Source of the DNA: CAZYQW01 sp964649825
GTDB taxonomy: Bacteria; Planctomycetota; B15-G4; JADJEK01
Direction of reading: 5' to 3'
NCBI GenBank assembly: GCA_964649825.1
Contig: CAZYQW010000054.1
Span: 1-64,000, forward strand
DNA: 64,000 nt
This document shows, one piece after another, positions 1 to 8,564 of the stretch (position 1 is the first letter of the stretch; the number at the start of each line of letters is the position of its first letter). The notes under the pieces were generated by a model. It was not told where the DNA came from and made no database searches. It saw nothing but the letters and a program-made list of their open reading frames with translations. Made by a program: the position numbers and the translations under genes.

Positions 1-142
1 TCGCATCTCGCTTGCCCTCGCCGCCGATGGCTGCGTTGCTCCTCCTCAGCGTATCCACCAATACGCTTCGTCGTCGCGCCTTGCCCTCGGCGGCGATTGC
101 TGCGCGTGGATGCGAAGTTCTTCTTGCGCGAACCCTAAGGGC
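1..142. repeat. Hairpin repeat element, long form (left end cut by window)
   Basis: This is an intergenic element with a second, shorter copy at 20541-20634. A 7-nt terminal inverted repeat is visible at 1-7 and 109-115. Inside lie two 25-nt direct repeats (11-35 and 80-104, 22 of 25 identical) flanking a unit with a perfect 7-bp hairpin (48-54 / 61-67, 6-nt loop). The right flank up to about 139 also matches the second copy, so the element seems to run into the end of the neighbouring lipoprotein gene: the TAG stop at 135-137 lies in the conserved right flank. The left arm lies outside the window. Confidence 0.75.
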
Positions 143-1547
143 CCGCGTCCGCGGGCCGCGAGTCGACGTCGACGAGCGCGGTCGCGGGGCCGGCGGGGTC
201 GGGTTGGAGGACGAGCACGAAGCTCTCGTGGCCGGCCGTGACGACGATCGGCGCCGACGTGGCGTCGAGGTTCAACACGTGCCGGCCGGCGGGGGCGGTG
301 ATGCGCGCGACCTGGATCACGGCGGGCAGCAGGGACCAGCTCCGCGTGTCCGCACTCTCGGCCGCGGTCGCCGCGACGTTGAACGCCGCGCCGGCGAGGA
401 AGCCGAGCTCGTTTCGTTGGCTCCGGCGCACGCCCTCCTCGATGTAGCTGGCCGCGACCGCCTTCAGCGCGCGGCGCACGAGGGCGCGAGCGATGATCCA
501 GGGCAGGTTCGCCTCGAGCTGCTCGATCGCGATCGCGTTCACGTCGAGCAGGGTCTCCGTCGACGCCGCGTCGAGACCGCCGTCGATCGACACGCTCATC
601 GGCATCGGGTCCGCGTCGGTCACCGCGACGACCGGCACCTTGATCGGTACCTGGACGAATGCCGAGGCGCGCCGCGTCGACAGCGCGACCGCGACTCCGG
701 CGAGATGGTTCGCCAGGTCGGTCGGCGGATGGTGCCCCTCGATGAAGAACGGTCCGCGGCCGACGAGACGAAACACGTGGATCACTCCCTCGCCGGCCGG
801 CGCGTAGACGCCGTCGCGAGCGCGGGCGATCGCCTCCTCGAGGATCGAGCTGGACCCGTGGTAGGCGAGGGCGCGCTGGTACGCATTGACCGCGTCCCCC
901 CGCGCCAGGCGCGACTCGTGGAGCACGCCCTCGAGATAGGCGCCAAGCGCGATCCGCCGGTAGCGCTCGCGCGGGGCGTATCCCTGCGCCGCGCCGAAGT
1001 CCGACTGGAGGATCTCTTCCTGCTTCTCGCCGATCTGGAACGAGTAGGCGAGCGCGTCCGGGCCGCCGAGGACGAGGTCGGACAGCGCAAGCATGACCCG
1101 GACGAGCACGTGCTCGTAGTCCGCGCCCGCGTAGTCGAAGACGCGATCGTCGAACGCGCTCGCCCCGACGTACTCCAGCGCGTCGGTCTTCCATTGCTGT
1201 TCGAGCTGGTCCCGGGACCGGCGGAAGAGCTCGATCGCGCCGTCGGCGTCGCCGCGTCCCAGCCGCGCCATCCCCTTCTCGAGCAGGAGGATCTCGCCGT
1301 CGCCGTCCGTCGCCTCGGAGTCCCTGGCGAGCGCTTTCGGCTGGGCCACGATCTCGGGGTCGACGCCGGTCTCGTCGACGAGAAGACGATCGATGCTCGC
1401 CTCGGCCGCGTCGAATCGCGACTGGCCGTACGCGGAGCGGAACTCGGCCGTACGCTCCGACCAGCTCACGCATCCGGTCGTGACCGCGAGGGTCGCCGCG
1501 AACGACCATCGTGCGATCCGCGCACGCTTCCGACCGCCGATGTCCAC
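135..1547 (-). CDS. COG3014-like outer-membrane lipoprotein
   Basis: A predicted lipoprotein of 470 residues that starts at a GTG preceded by a GAGGG ribosome site. A basic N-terminus and hydrophobic stretch lead to a lipobox (VTTGC, Cys26). The middle is helical and TPR-like (about residues 70-240). The later part holds a stretch, ANLPWIIARALVRRALKA, that resembles the COG3014 family. In proteobacteria COG3014 genes sit next to LpoB, and the next gene upstream here is LpoB-like, which supports the call. It is the last gene of a three-lipoprotein operon read leftwards, 26 nt after the LpoB-like gene. Its biochemical role is unknown; an envelope role beside LpoB is inferred. The stop codon lies in the right flank of the repeat at 1-142. 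Confidence 0.7.
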   Translation of the reverse strand: MDIGGRKRARIARWSFAATLAVTTGCVSWSERTAEFRSAYGQSRFDAAEASIDRLLVDETGVDPEIVAQPKALARDSEATDGDGEILLLEKGMARLGRGDADGAIELFRRSRDQLEQQWKTDALEYVGASAFDDRVFDYAGADYEHVLVRVMLALSDLVLGGPDALAYSFQIGEKQEEILQSDFGAAQGYAPRERYRRIALGAYLEGVLHESRLARGDAVNAYQRALAYHGSSSILEEAIARARDGVYAPAGEGVIHVFRLVGRGPFFIEGHHPPTDLANHLAGVAVALSTRRASAFVQVPIKVPVVAVTDADPMPMSVSIDGGLDAASTETLLDVNAIAIEQLEANLPWIIARALVRRALKAVAASYIEEGVRRSQRNELGFLAGAAFNVAATAAESADTRSWSLLPAVIQVARITAPAGRHVLNLDATSAPIVVTAGHESFVLVLQPDPAGPATALVDVDSRPADAGP

Positions 1548-1573
1548 GGACGCACCCTCGCTCTCGACCAGGG

Positions 1574-2170
1574 CTACTTGTTGAAGCCCTTGCGCACGCG
1601 GCCGGTCTCCTTCGCGACGGTCTCGCCGGTGTTCGCATCGACCAGCTCCAGGGTGAGCTGGTAGTTGCGCTGGTCCTGGCTGACGCCGACCGACGTCATC
1701 GACGTGATGATCGCGAAGAGAAGATAGTCGGGGACGATCCCCTCGCGGCTGACCGCGTCGATGAAGCGCTCGCGGCCGTCGCGCAGGAACAGGCTCTCGG
1801 GGCGCATCCCCGCCGAGCGCATCGCCTCGTCCACGTACCGCTGATTGATCGGCACGTACGCCTCTTCGTTCACGAGGATCGTGTCGATGACCTCGTAGAG
1901 CGCGTCGCGGATGTCACGGATCTCCTCGGCGCTCCGGTTCTCGACGCCGATGAAGGCGACGCGCATCTTCCCCTGCGACCGTTGCGTCGCCTGGTGGTTC
2001 TCGAGCAATCGGTGCGTCACGTGGGAGAGCTGGTCGAACACGACGATCCCGCCCTGGCGGGCGTCGACGAGATCGGGCTCGTCCTCGGCCTTGATCCAGG
2101 CGGCCGGGCTGCAGCCGAGGCTCGCGCCAATCCACGTGAACAGGACGAATGAAGTGAGTCGGTGTCGCAT
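1574..2170 (-). CDS. LpoB-like penicillin-binding-protein activator lipoprotein
   Basis: A lipoprotein of 198 residues with a lipobox at residues 17-20 (SLGC) and an ATG start after GAGGGA. The fold signature is that of LpoB and related CsgG/TolB-N-like proteins: a strand with VAFIGVENRS, an alpha/beta domain carrying a helix (IRDALYEVIDTIL), and a late strand YQLTLELVDANTGE followed by the usual Glu-Thr. In enterobacteria LpoB is an outer-membrane activator of PBP1b. Here the family match is visible but the partner synthase is not in the window. Its neighbours are the COG3014-like and FlgO-like lipoproteins, so the three probably work together in the outer membrane. Confidence 0.72.
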   Translation of the reverse strand: MRHRLTSFVLFTWIGASLGCSPAAWIKAEDEPDLVDARQGGIVVFDQLSHVTHRLLENHQATQRSQGKMRVAFIGVENRSAEEIRDIRDALYEVIDTILVNEEAYVPINQRYVDEAMRSAGMRPESLFLRDGRERFIDAVSREGIVPDYLLFAIITSMTSVGVSQDQRNYQLTLELVDANTGETVAKETGRVRKGFNK

Positions 2171-2206
2171 CGTTTTGGTCCCTCGAGCGTCCGTGCGTGG
2201 TTCTCG

Positions 2207-2881
2207 TCAACGACCGTCGATCAGCCAGAGGCTGTCGCGCTGGGAAAGCGCGAAGAAGGTCTGATTGCCGTCGATGTCGCTCGCGACCTCGAAGGTCGTC
2301 TGGGCGATCACCCGGCCGGAGGCGACTTCGAGCGCGTTCAAGTCGACCGTGATGACGTCGCGGCCGTTCACGCCGAGGCTGTTCTCGCGCTTCAACGTGC
2401 CGAAGGTGACGACGTCGACCCCGAGCGAGCCTGCCTTCTCGGCGACGGTCGCGACGGTCGCGAGATCCGCCTTGCTCGACCCGCTCTGGCGGACGCGGAC
2501 GTCCATCTCGGTGGGAGTCAGCACGTCTCCTCGATAGCCCGACGACCGCAGCCGTGCCGCTGTCTCGCGCGCCGTCCACATCCCGAGCTCCGAGACCCAC
2601 GGACCGTCACGGCGCAGGTCGTACGTGACGGCGGGGAGGGTTCCGACGCGCGCCGAGCCGGTCTTGGCCGCGATCTCGAGGCAGAAGTCGGAGATCCGCT
2701 GCCCGACCGTGACGCCGCCGGCCGGGGTCATCACCAGCGCGCTCCCGAGGTCGGGACCGGCCGGGAAGTCGGGCGCCTTGTCCGCGGTCACGTGGGCGAC
2801 GGGCGTCGTCGGTTCGTAACGGTCGGTCATGCAGCCGGTCGCGACGGCAGCCAGCAGGAACGCCACTCTCGAGAATCGCAT
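2207..2881 (-). CDS. FlgO-like lipoprotein
   Basis: A lipoprotein of 224 residues (lipobox ATGC, Cys17) and the first gene of the operon, with a GAGGT ribosome site. Residues about 45-200 look like a FlgO/CsgG-type nucleotide-binding-fold domain: a segment of polar helices, then LGVDVVTFGTLKRENS and VDLNALEVASGRVIAQT. FlgO is an outer-membrane lipoprotein needed for flagellar stability in Vibrio, but no flagellar genes are nearby, so only the fold is inferred. It could equally be another LpoB/CsgG paralogue. The stop lies 36 nt before the LpoB-like start. Confidence 0.55.
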   Translation of the reverse strand: MRFSRVAFLLAAVATGCMTDRYEPTTPVAHVTADKAPDFPAGPDLGSALVMTPAGGVTVGQRISDFCLEIAAKTGSARVGTLPAVTYDLRRDGPWVSELGMWTARETAARLRSSGYRGDVLTPTEMDVRVRQSGSSKADLATVATVAEKAGSLGVDVVTFGTLKRENSLGVNGRDVITVDLNALEVASGRVIAQTTFEVASDIDGNQTFFALSQRDSLWLIDGR

Positions 2882-2931
2882 GGAAGACCTCGCTCTGCCA
2901 ACCGACCCGGCCGTCCGGACCCGTCCGAACC

Positions 2932-2948
2932 GCCGGGGCCGCCCCGGC
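2932..2948 (-). terminator. Possible terminator hairpin
   Basis: A perfect 7-bp GC stem with a 3-nt loop lies in the 145-nt gap between the cyclase-fold gene (ends 3027) and the lipoprotein operon (starts 2881). There is no T-tract. It could end leftward transcription from the cyclase-fold gene, but in GC-rich DNA short stems are common. Confidence 0.3.
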
Positions 2949-3026
2949 CGCCGGGAGCCGTCCGACGTTTTGCTTCTAGAACGAGGTTACGAACTTCGCG
3001 GTTCCCGGCGGTCCGAGAATCCGGGC

Positions 3027-4451
3027 TCAGGAACCGCTGTGTTCCTTCTTCCGCTGCTCCATGTAGTACGCGATCCACCGATTCAATACCTCGCGGCGCT
3101 CGCCATCGGAGCGCGCGCGAGAGAACCCCATGTCCTTGCCGGAGATCCGGCGAAGACACTCGTCGGCAAACACCTTCATGTCCTCCTCGCGGACTCTCAG
3201 GGTCTCGATCAACGGTGAGAGCGCGCGCCCGGCGTAGGCCAGGACCCGGCGCTGAATGCGCTCGGCGTCGCCCGCGTCCGGCTCGCAGCCTTGCAGCAGC
3301 CGGCGGACGTCGCCGTGCTGCGACTCGTGGATTCGACTCACGCGCGCCAGCGTCAGGAGCGCGAAGCACGTGCGGGGAATGCCGCCCGTGCCGGGTTGGG
3401 CGCCGCGCAGGCGGTTCTTCTTGCCGGCCCCACCGTACGTGCCCGGGCCGACGACGCCACCCGCTCCGAGCCCGCCCCGATTCCCGAACGGCGAGGAGTC
3501 GCCGAAGCTGCCGTCCTGCGACTGACCGGACACGATCCATCGCGCCGCCACGCGGTACCAGTCCTTCCCGCCGATCTCGTCCTCCGCGTTGAAGTGCCCG
3601 TAGCGCTCGACCGCATACGCCGCGAAGTAAGGCCACGCCGTCGTACGCGGAGGAAAGCGCAACAGGGCCTCCACGCGCCGCCCACCCTTCTTCAGGGCGA
3701 TAGCCGCTCGTTCGCGCCGCTCGCGGTTCTCCGGGGTCGGCTCGAGCACCTCGGTGGCCATCGCGAGCGCGGCAAGGCTGCCGGCCGTCATCGAGAGCGA
3801 CGACTCCGGTCGATCGGTTTCGCTGTAGCCGAACCCGCCGTCCCGCCCTTGCACCTCGACGTAGTAGTCGACGACTCGTTCGAAGACGCGGGGGTCGACC
3901 TCGAAGTCGAGGTCGAGCGCGAGCCGCAGCGCCAGGATCGCGGTCAGAGTGTTGCAGTTGTCCCAGGAGGAGACCTCGAACGCCGGCGCGTCGCCCTCGC
4001 CGTCCTCCTCGTTCTCGAGGACCGCGGGCGGAGGGACTCGGTAGCCGTACGCGCCGGCCCCGGGGGACTCGGTCCGCTGCGCGCGGCAGAGCCGATCGAG
4101 ACAGGCCTGGACCAGCGCCCGGTGCCGGTTCGCGTCGAGCGTGGTCAGCGCCAGCACCGAGTAAGCGATCGTGTAGTTGAAGTCCTGCCGCGACGCCTGC
4201 GCGGTGACGATCGCCTCGAGCCGCTTTACCGCCGGGTCCTGCGGAACGGCGCCGCAATGGAGCAGGGTGAACAGCACCAGCGCCTCGAGGCCGCCTTCGT
4301 GCCCCTCGTTCTGCTGCTCGATCTCGTCGAGCGCGCCCTCGAGATAGAGCGATCCACGCTGGATCGTCATCCGGATCGTCATGTCGAGGTCGTCGGCGCA
4401 AAGCGACGCGGCCCCGACGATCCACACCCAGAGGAACCCACACCAACGCAA
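3027..4451 (-). CDS. Exported prenyltransferase/squalene-oxidase-repeat protein
   Basis: A protein of 474 residues with an N-terminal signal peptide (about 1-20) and helical repeats of the terpene-cyclase/prenyltransferase alpha-alpha barrel. The QxxxG(S/F)-type turns are visible: VQGRDGGFGYSE near residue 220 and SQSQDGSFGDSS near 320. Proteins of this kind are frequent in planctomycetes, exported and of unknown substrate; the acidic catalytic motif of squalene-hopene cyclase was not seen, so no cyclase activity is claimed. The start is a TTG with a good GAGGAG site eight bases upstream; no in-frame ATG fits better. It is a single gene upstream of the lipoprotein operon on the same strand. 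Confidence 0.7.
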   Translation of the reverse strand: MRWCGFLWVWIVGAASLCADDLDMTIRMTIQRGSLYLEGALDEIEQQNEGHEGGLEALVLFTLLHCGAVPQDPAVKRLEAIVTAQASRQDFNYTIAYSVLALTTLDANRHRALVQACLDRLCRAQRTESPGAGAYGYRVPPPAVLENEEDGEGDAPAFEVSSWDNCNTLTAILALRLALDLDFEVDPRVFERVVDYYVEVQGRDGGFGYSETDRPESSLSMTAGSLAALAMATEVLEPTPENRERRERAAIALKKGGRRVEALLRFPPRTTAWPYFAAYAVERYGHFNAEDEIGGKDWYRVAARWIVSGQSQDGSFGDSSPFGNRGGLGAGGVVGPGTYGGAGKKNRLRGAQPGTGGIPRTCFALLTLARVSRIHESQHGDVRRLLQGCEPDAGDAERIQRRVLAYAGRALSPLIETLRVREEDMKVFADECLRRISGKDMGFSRARSDGERREVLNRWIAYYMEQRKKEHSGS

Positions 4452-4698
4452 GAGTTCGTCTCCTCGTTCGCGATCGACGTCGCCGCGGCCGCGCCGCGTC
4501 GAGACGACCTATCTAACACGTTCTGTTACCAGGACCTAACTCCGGCGTCGAGGCGCGTCCTCGGGCGATGCCAGAACCATCTACCCGGAGCGAGTTTAGG
4601 TGTAACCACAAGTCGTCCCGACCGCTGGCACGCGGGTTGTTCTCCCCCCACTCCGTCGAAAACCGACGTACCGAGCCCGACGCTCAGAAAGGTCCATC

Positions 4699-5190
4699 AT
4701 GTTCAACCTGGCGAAGCCCTCCGCGCTCCTGCTGGCCGCCGCTCTGACGGCCGGATTCTCGATGACCCAGGAGGCTGCGGCCGCCGAGGGGTCCGCGCAT
4801 GTTCATGTCTCTCACGGCGGTTTCCACGGCGGTTTCCACGGAGCCTTCGGCTCTGCGAACGCCCTCTACGTGGACAAGAAGTTCAAGGTGAACAGCTACG
4901 GCGAGTTCAACAAGGTGAAGAAGATCGTGACGCCCTACGGCATCACGAAGAAGGTGACGACGTTCAGCCACGGCCCGACCGTGAAGACGGTGATCGTGAA
5001 GCCCGCGGTGCACGTCCACCACTACTCGTACGCGAACAAGCGGATCTGGGTCGCGCCGGTCTTCGAGAAGCGGGTCGTCGGCTACAACGTCTGCGGGACG
5101 CCGATCTTCGCCGACGTCTGCGTTCAGAACGGGTACTGGAAGTTCGTCCGCTACCAGACCTGTGCGTGTGGACACGAGTACGGTTGCTAA
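4699..5190 (+). CDS. Small secreted His/Gly-rich protein
   Basis: A protein of 163 residues with a signal peptide ending near AAAAEG (about residue 30) and an ATG after AAAGG. After cleavage comes a short tandem (HGGFHGGFHGAFG) and then a Lys/Val-rich middle. The C-terminal region has several Cys (NVCGTP, ADVCVQ, TCACGHEYGC). His and Cys content suggests metal binding or disulfide cross-linking at the cell surface, but this is inference; no named family was recognised. Codon use is strongly biased to C-ending codons, which may mean high expression. The gene stands alone and converges on the D-amino-acid oxidase gene across a strong hairpin. Confidence 0.8.
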   Translation: MFNLAKPSALLLAAALTAGFSMTQEAAAAEGSAHVHVSHGGFHGGFHGAFGSANALYVDKKFKVNSYGEFNKVKKIVTPYGITKKVTTFSHGPTVKTVIVKPAVHVHHYSYANKRIWVAPVFEKRVVGYNVCGTPIFADVCVQNGYWKFVRYQTCACGHEYGC

Positions 5191-5238
5191 CCCGATCGCT
5201 CGCGCCGGCGGGCAACGAGAACCGAACGGACCCGACTC

Positions 5239-5271
5239 GGGAGGGGTCGTCGCGCCGCGGCGACCCCTCCC
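5239..5271. terminator. Bidirectional terminator-like hairpin
   Basis: A perfect 11-bp inverted repeat (5239-5249 with 5261-5271) around an 11-nt GC loop sits between two convergent genes (stops at 5190 and 5301). No T-run follows on either strand, as is common in very GC-rich genomes. Confidence 0.6.
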
Positions 5272-5300
5272 CGTCGTTCCGGGAGGACGCAAACCGGCTC

Positions 5301-6320
5301 CTACCCGCGAGCGAGGCCGGCGACTCGAGCCGCGGTCTCCGCCGCGCAGCCCCACGAGAGCGTCACGCCGGCCCCGCCGTGGCCGTAGTCGTGGACCAGG
5401 CGTCGGCCGCGCGCGAGGCGATCGGCATCGACCTCGACGCGGACGGTGAAGCGGCGGGGCCGCAGACCGCAGTAGGTCTCGAGCACGGCGGCGTCGCGGA
5501 CGCGCTCGTCCAGCTCGGCGCAACGATCGATGATGTCATCCACCACCTCGTCCCGCGGCGCGGGCGGATCGTACCCGTTCTTCTCCGCCGACCAAGGGAC
5601 GTCGATCGAGCCGAGCACGACGTCGCCGGAACGCGGCACGACGTACGCGACGGGAGCGCCCTCCTCCTCGCAGATGCGGAACTCGTCGACGTCGCCGCGC
5701 GCGATCCGCACGACCTGCCCGAGCGTCGGCGTGAGCTGCGGGTCCGGGGCGAGATCCCGCGCCCGGACGCCGCTCGCGTTCACCACGATCACGTCCGGCG
5801 CAATGACGTCGTCGAGCGAGGCGATGGGTCGGCGCTCGATCGCCGCTCCCGCCCGCTGCAGCCGCGCGACCAGGTAGGGCAAGTAGATCGGCATCTCGAT
5901 GACCGGTGCCGCGAAGCAATGGCCGTCCACGAAGCGGCGCGCCAGCCGATCGCCGGAGGGACGGCGATGCTCGTAGTCGAGTACCAGATGGCGCCACGGC
6001 GCGTCATCGACCGGCCGCGAGTGGACCTCGGCGCCGCGCGCCATGCGGACCCCGCTCTCGGGGACCGCGCAAAGCTCGCGGAACGTGCGCAGGCTTTCGG
6101 CAAGCCACCGGTCGATGTGGGGGTGATCGACCGCGTACGGGTAGAACAAGGCGGCCGCGACCCGGGAGAGCGCCTCGGCGCCGACCTTCTCGGCGACGAC
6201 CTCGACCGCGAAACGCCGCCCGGGGTCCTCGGCCAGCCGGACGGCCGTCGAGAGCCCCGAGACACCACCACCCACGACCACGACGCGCTGGCGCAACGGA
6301 ATCGATCCACTCCGAACCAT
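5301..6320 (-). CDS. D-amino-acid oxidase (FAD-dependent)
   Basis: A protein of 339 residues that would oxidise a D-amino acid to the keto acid with ammonia and peroxide release. The N-terminal Rossmann motif (VVVVGGGVSGLSTA) binds FAD. Near the C-terminus LVHDYGHGGAGVTLSWGCA matches the DAO family signature, and LRPRR a little earlier carries the arginine expected to bind the substrate carboxylate. The middle motif VVNASGV is the usual second FAD-contacting segment. No signal peptide is seen, so it is cytoplasmic. The length fits the family (about 330-350). A Shine-Dalgarno site is not obvious at the chosen ATG. A role in using D-Ala or D-Glu from peptidoglycan is plausible but not shown. 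Confidence 0.88.
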   Translation of the reverse strand: MVRSGSIPLRQRVVVVGGGVSGLSTAVRLAEDPGRRFAVEVVAEKVGAEALSRVAAALFYPYAVDHPHIDRWLAESLRTFRELCAVPESGVRMARGAEVHSRPVDDAPWRHLVLDYEHRRPSGDRLARRFVDGHCFAAPVIEMPIYLPYLVARLQRAGAAIERRPIASLDDVIAPDVIVVNASGVRARDLAPDPQLTPTLGQVVRIARGDVDEFRICEEEGAPVAYVVPRSGDVVLGSIDVPWSAEKNGYDPPAPRDEVVDDIIDRCAELDERVRDAAVLETYCGLRPRRFTVRVEVDADRLARGRRLVHDYGHGGAGVTLSWGCAAETAARVAGLARG

Positions 6321-6499
6321 GAGACCGGCTCATGCTACGACGTTTCGATCGGCGATTCTCGGATCCGACGGTGCAGGAGGACGCCGCGGAGGCGAGGGGC
6401 CGAAAGGCACGATTCGCTCGCGGCCTTGACGGCGTCGCGCGCCCGGTGCATCTTCGCGGCGGCACGATGAACGAGCCCGAACGCAGGGAGCGGAGCGGA

Positions 6500-7054
6500 A
6501 TGGAGCAGAGCGAGCGAACGGACGGGAGCGAGCAAGGCGCCGCGCTCGAGTACCGTCGACTCGCGCCGAACGCGTGGGTCGTCCAGATGCTCGCGTCGCT
6601 CATCGGTACGCTCGTCCTCGCCGGATTCGCGACGATCGCCGACTTCGCGTGGCGCGGCAAGCCGCCCTGGTGGCCGCTTCCGACCGGAGCGGCCGCGGCC
6701 GTCTTCGGCGGCCTGCTCCTCCTGCGTGCGCTGATCTATCCGTTCTTCTGGCAGCGAGCCTGGCGCTACGCGATCCGCGCCCACGACATCCTGGCCTGCC
6801 ACGGAGTGTTCTGGAAGACGAAGCGATCGGTGCCCCGGCGGCGCATCCAACACGTCGACATCCAGTCCGGTCCGATCGATCGCGCGTTCGGGCTCTGCAG
6901 CATCACCCTCTACACGGCGGGCTCGGGCGACGAGGACGCGGCGATCCCGGGGCTCCGCGAACGCGACGCGGAGGCGCTGCGCGACGAACTCCTGCGCGAC
7001 GCGTCGACGATTCCGCCGGCCGACGCGGGCGACCCGCTCCGGTCCCATGTCTGA
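6500..7054 (+). CDS. Membrane bacterial-PH-domain protein (YdbS-like)
   Basis: A protein of about 184 residues with two membrane segments (near residues 25-47 and 58-80) followed by one bPH2 (DUF304) domain: RAHDILACHGVFWKTKR, then RRRIQHVDIQ, then FGLCSITLYTAGSG. The start is the ATG at 6500 because AGGGAG lies nine bases upstream; an ATG at 6467 would add 11 residues. It overlaps the next gene by 8 nt. The pair matches the YdbS-YdbT arrangement of Firmicutes, where these membrane proteins are linked to resistance to some antimicrobial peptides; the function here is unknown. Confidence 0.8.
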   Translation: MEQSERTDGSEQGAALEYRRLAPNAWVVQMLASLIGTLVLAGFATIADFAWRGKPPWWPLPTGAAAAVFGGLLLLRALIYPFFWQRAWRYAIRAHDILACHGVFWKTKRSVPRRRIQHVDIQSGPIDRAFGLCSITLYTAGSGDEDAAIPGLRERDAEALRDELLRDASTIPPADAGDPLRSHV

Positions 7055-8564
7055 TCCGGGGCCTTCGACCGAACCAACGCCCGGAACGGCCGGCGCCGCG
7101 GCTCCCGCCGTTCTGAGCCGCCTGCACCCGATCACGCTGGTGCTGCAGGTTCCGACCGTGCTCATCAAGTGGGTCGGACCGTTCGCGCTGATCAGCTTCG
7201 CGTTCGGCGTCGGGAGCTTCGGCAAGGCGTTCCAGTGGGCGGTCGTCGGGTCCCTGTTCGGGACGATCGAGGCGCTCGTGAGGTACGCGACGCTGCGCTT
7301 CGGCATCCACGACGATCGGCTGCTGATCCGGAGCGGACTGTTCGAGCGCCGGCAGCGCACGATCCCGATCGATCAGATCCACAACGTCGACCTCCGCGCC
7401 GGACCGCTCGAACGCCTGTTCCGCGTCACGTCGATCAAGGTCGAGACGGCGGGCGGCGACGACACCGAAGCGTCCCTCTCCGTCGTCTCCACGCGCGTCG
7501 CCGACCGATTCCGCGATGAGATCCTCGCCCGACGCGCCCACCTCCGCGAGTCCGAGCCGGCGACGCCGCCCGAACGGGTCGCCCGCAACCTGACGTTCCG
7601 GGAGCTGCTCCTCGCTGGCGCGACCGAGAACCGCGTGGGCGTGATCGTCGCCGCCCTCTTGGGGCTGGGAGAGGCGCTCGACGACACCGGCTTCGACATG
7701 CGCGGCGAGCTGTCCGGCCGGCTCGAGGTCGTCTTCGGCTCGGGACCGTTCGCCACCGGGATCGCCGTCGCCGCCGCGACCCTCCTCTTCCTCGTCGCCG
7801 GCGGCGTCGTCTCGATGTCGCTGTTCGCCTTTCGGTACCACGGTTACTCGTTGACGAAGGCGACCGAGGGGCTGAGGCGGAGCCACGGGCTCCTCACGCG
7901 CTTCGAATCGCTCGTCCCCATCCGCCGGATCCAGGTGATCCTGCTCGAGGAGAACCCGCTTCGGCGGATCTTCGGCTACACGACGATGCGCGTCCAGTCG
8001 GCCGGTTCTCCGGAGGACGACAAGGCGAGATCGACGATCCTGTACCCCCTGCTGCCGATCGGCGAGGCGTCGACCCTGGCCCGACTCGTTTTTCCCGGCC
8101 TCGACCTCGACCTCGGGAAGCTCCGTCCGGTGCATCCGCTCGCGCTCCGCCGCGGGTTCATCCGCTATTCCGTGATCCTCACGTTCGCGGTCGGTCTCGT
8201 CGCGCTGTTCGCGAGCCGGTGGGCGCTCCTCGCGCTCCCCGTCGCGTGGCTCCTCGCGCGTTTCCTCGCGCGGAAACGGTATCGCTCGCTTCGTTACGCA
8301 CTCCTCGACGGATACGTGCTCGCGCGCGGCGGCGTGTGGACGCGCCGGCTCTGGATCATCCCGCGCGAGCGGATCCAGACCGTGGCGATCGTCCAGTCGC
8401 CGTTCCAGAGGCGCTACGGCCTCTCGTCGCTCATCATCGACACCGCAGGCGCCGCGACGTGGAGCGCCGCGCGCGTCATCGATCTCCCCACCGACGAGGC
8501 CGAGCGGGTCTTCTTCGACCTCGCCGCCTCGGCCGCCGCCCTGGAATGGGCGGAGGCGGTGTGA
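7047..8564 (+). CDS. Multi-PH-domain membrane protein (YdbT-like)
   Basis: A protein of 505 residues with three bPH2 domains separated by pairs of membrane helices. Each domain shows the same order of motifs: a 'ddrL..rsGlf.r' strand, an arginine-rich 'IP..rIQ.V' strand and a 'fG...l.v.taG' strand (about residues 85-150, 265-325 and 405-465). Membrane segments lie near 30-50, 60-78, 180-260 and 365-400. The start ATG lies inside the end of the YdbS-like gene, so translation is coupled; its stop overlaps the GTG of the radical SAM gene (GTGA). The family role is probably envelope integrity, not established in this phylum. Confidence 0.82.
   Translation: MSDPGPSTEPTPGTAGAAAPAVLSRLHPITLVLQVPTVLIKWVGPFALISFAFGVGSFGKAFQWAVVGSLFGTIEALVRYATLRFGIHDDRLLIRSGLFERRQRTIPIDQIHNVDLRAGPLERLFRVTSIKVETAGGDDTEASLSVVSTRVADRFRDEILARRAHLRESEPATPPERVARNLTFRELLLAGATENRVGVIVAALLGLGEALDDTGFDMRGELSGRLEVVFGSGPFATGIAVAAATLLFLVAGGVVSMSLFAFRYHGYSLTKATEGLRRSHGLLTRFESLVPIRRIQVILLEENPLRRIFGYTTMRVQSAGSPEDDKARSTILYPLLPIGEASTLARLVFPGLDLDLGKLRPVHPLALRRGFIRYSVILTFAVGLVALFASRWALLALPVAWLLARFLARKRYRSLRYALLDGYVLARGGVWTRRLWIIPRERIQTVAIVQSPFQRRYGLSSLIIDTAGAATWSAARVIDLPTDEAERVFFDLAASAAALEWAEAV

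Noticed and set aside
3291..6470. A 1059-codon plus-strand frame
   Set aside because: It runs across the antisense of two real genes and the small secreted-protein gene in another frame, with Arg/Ala-rich shadow composition.
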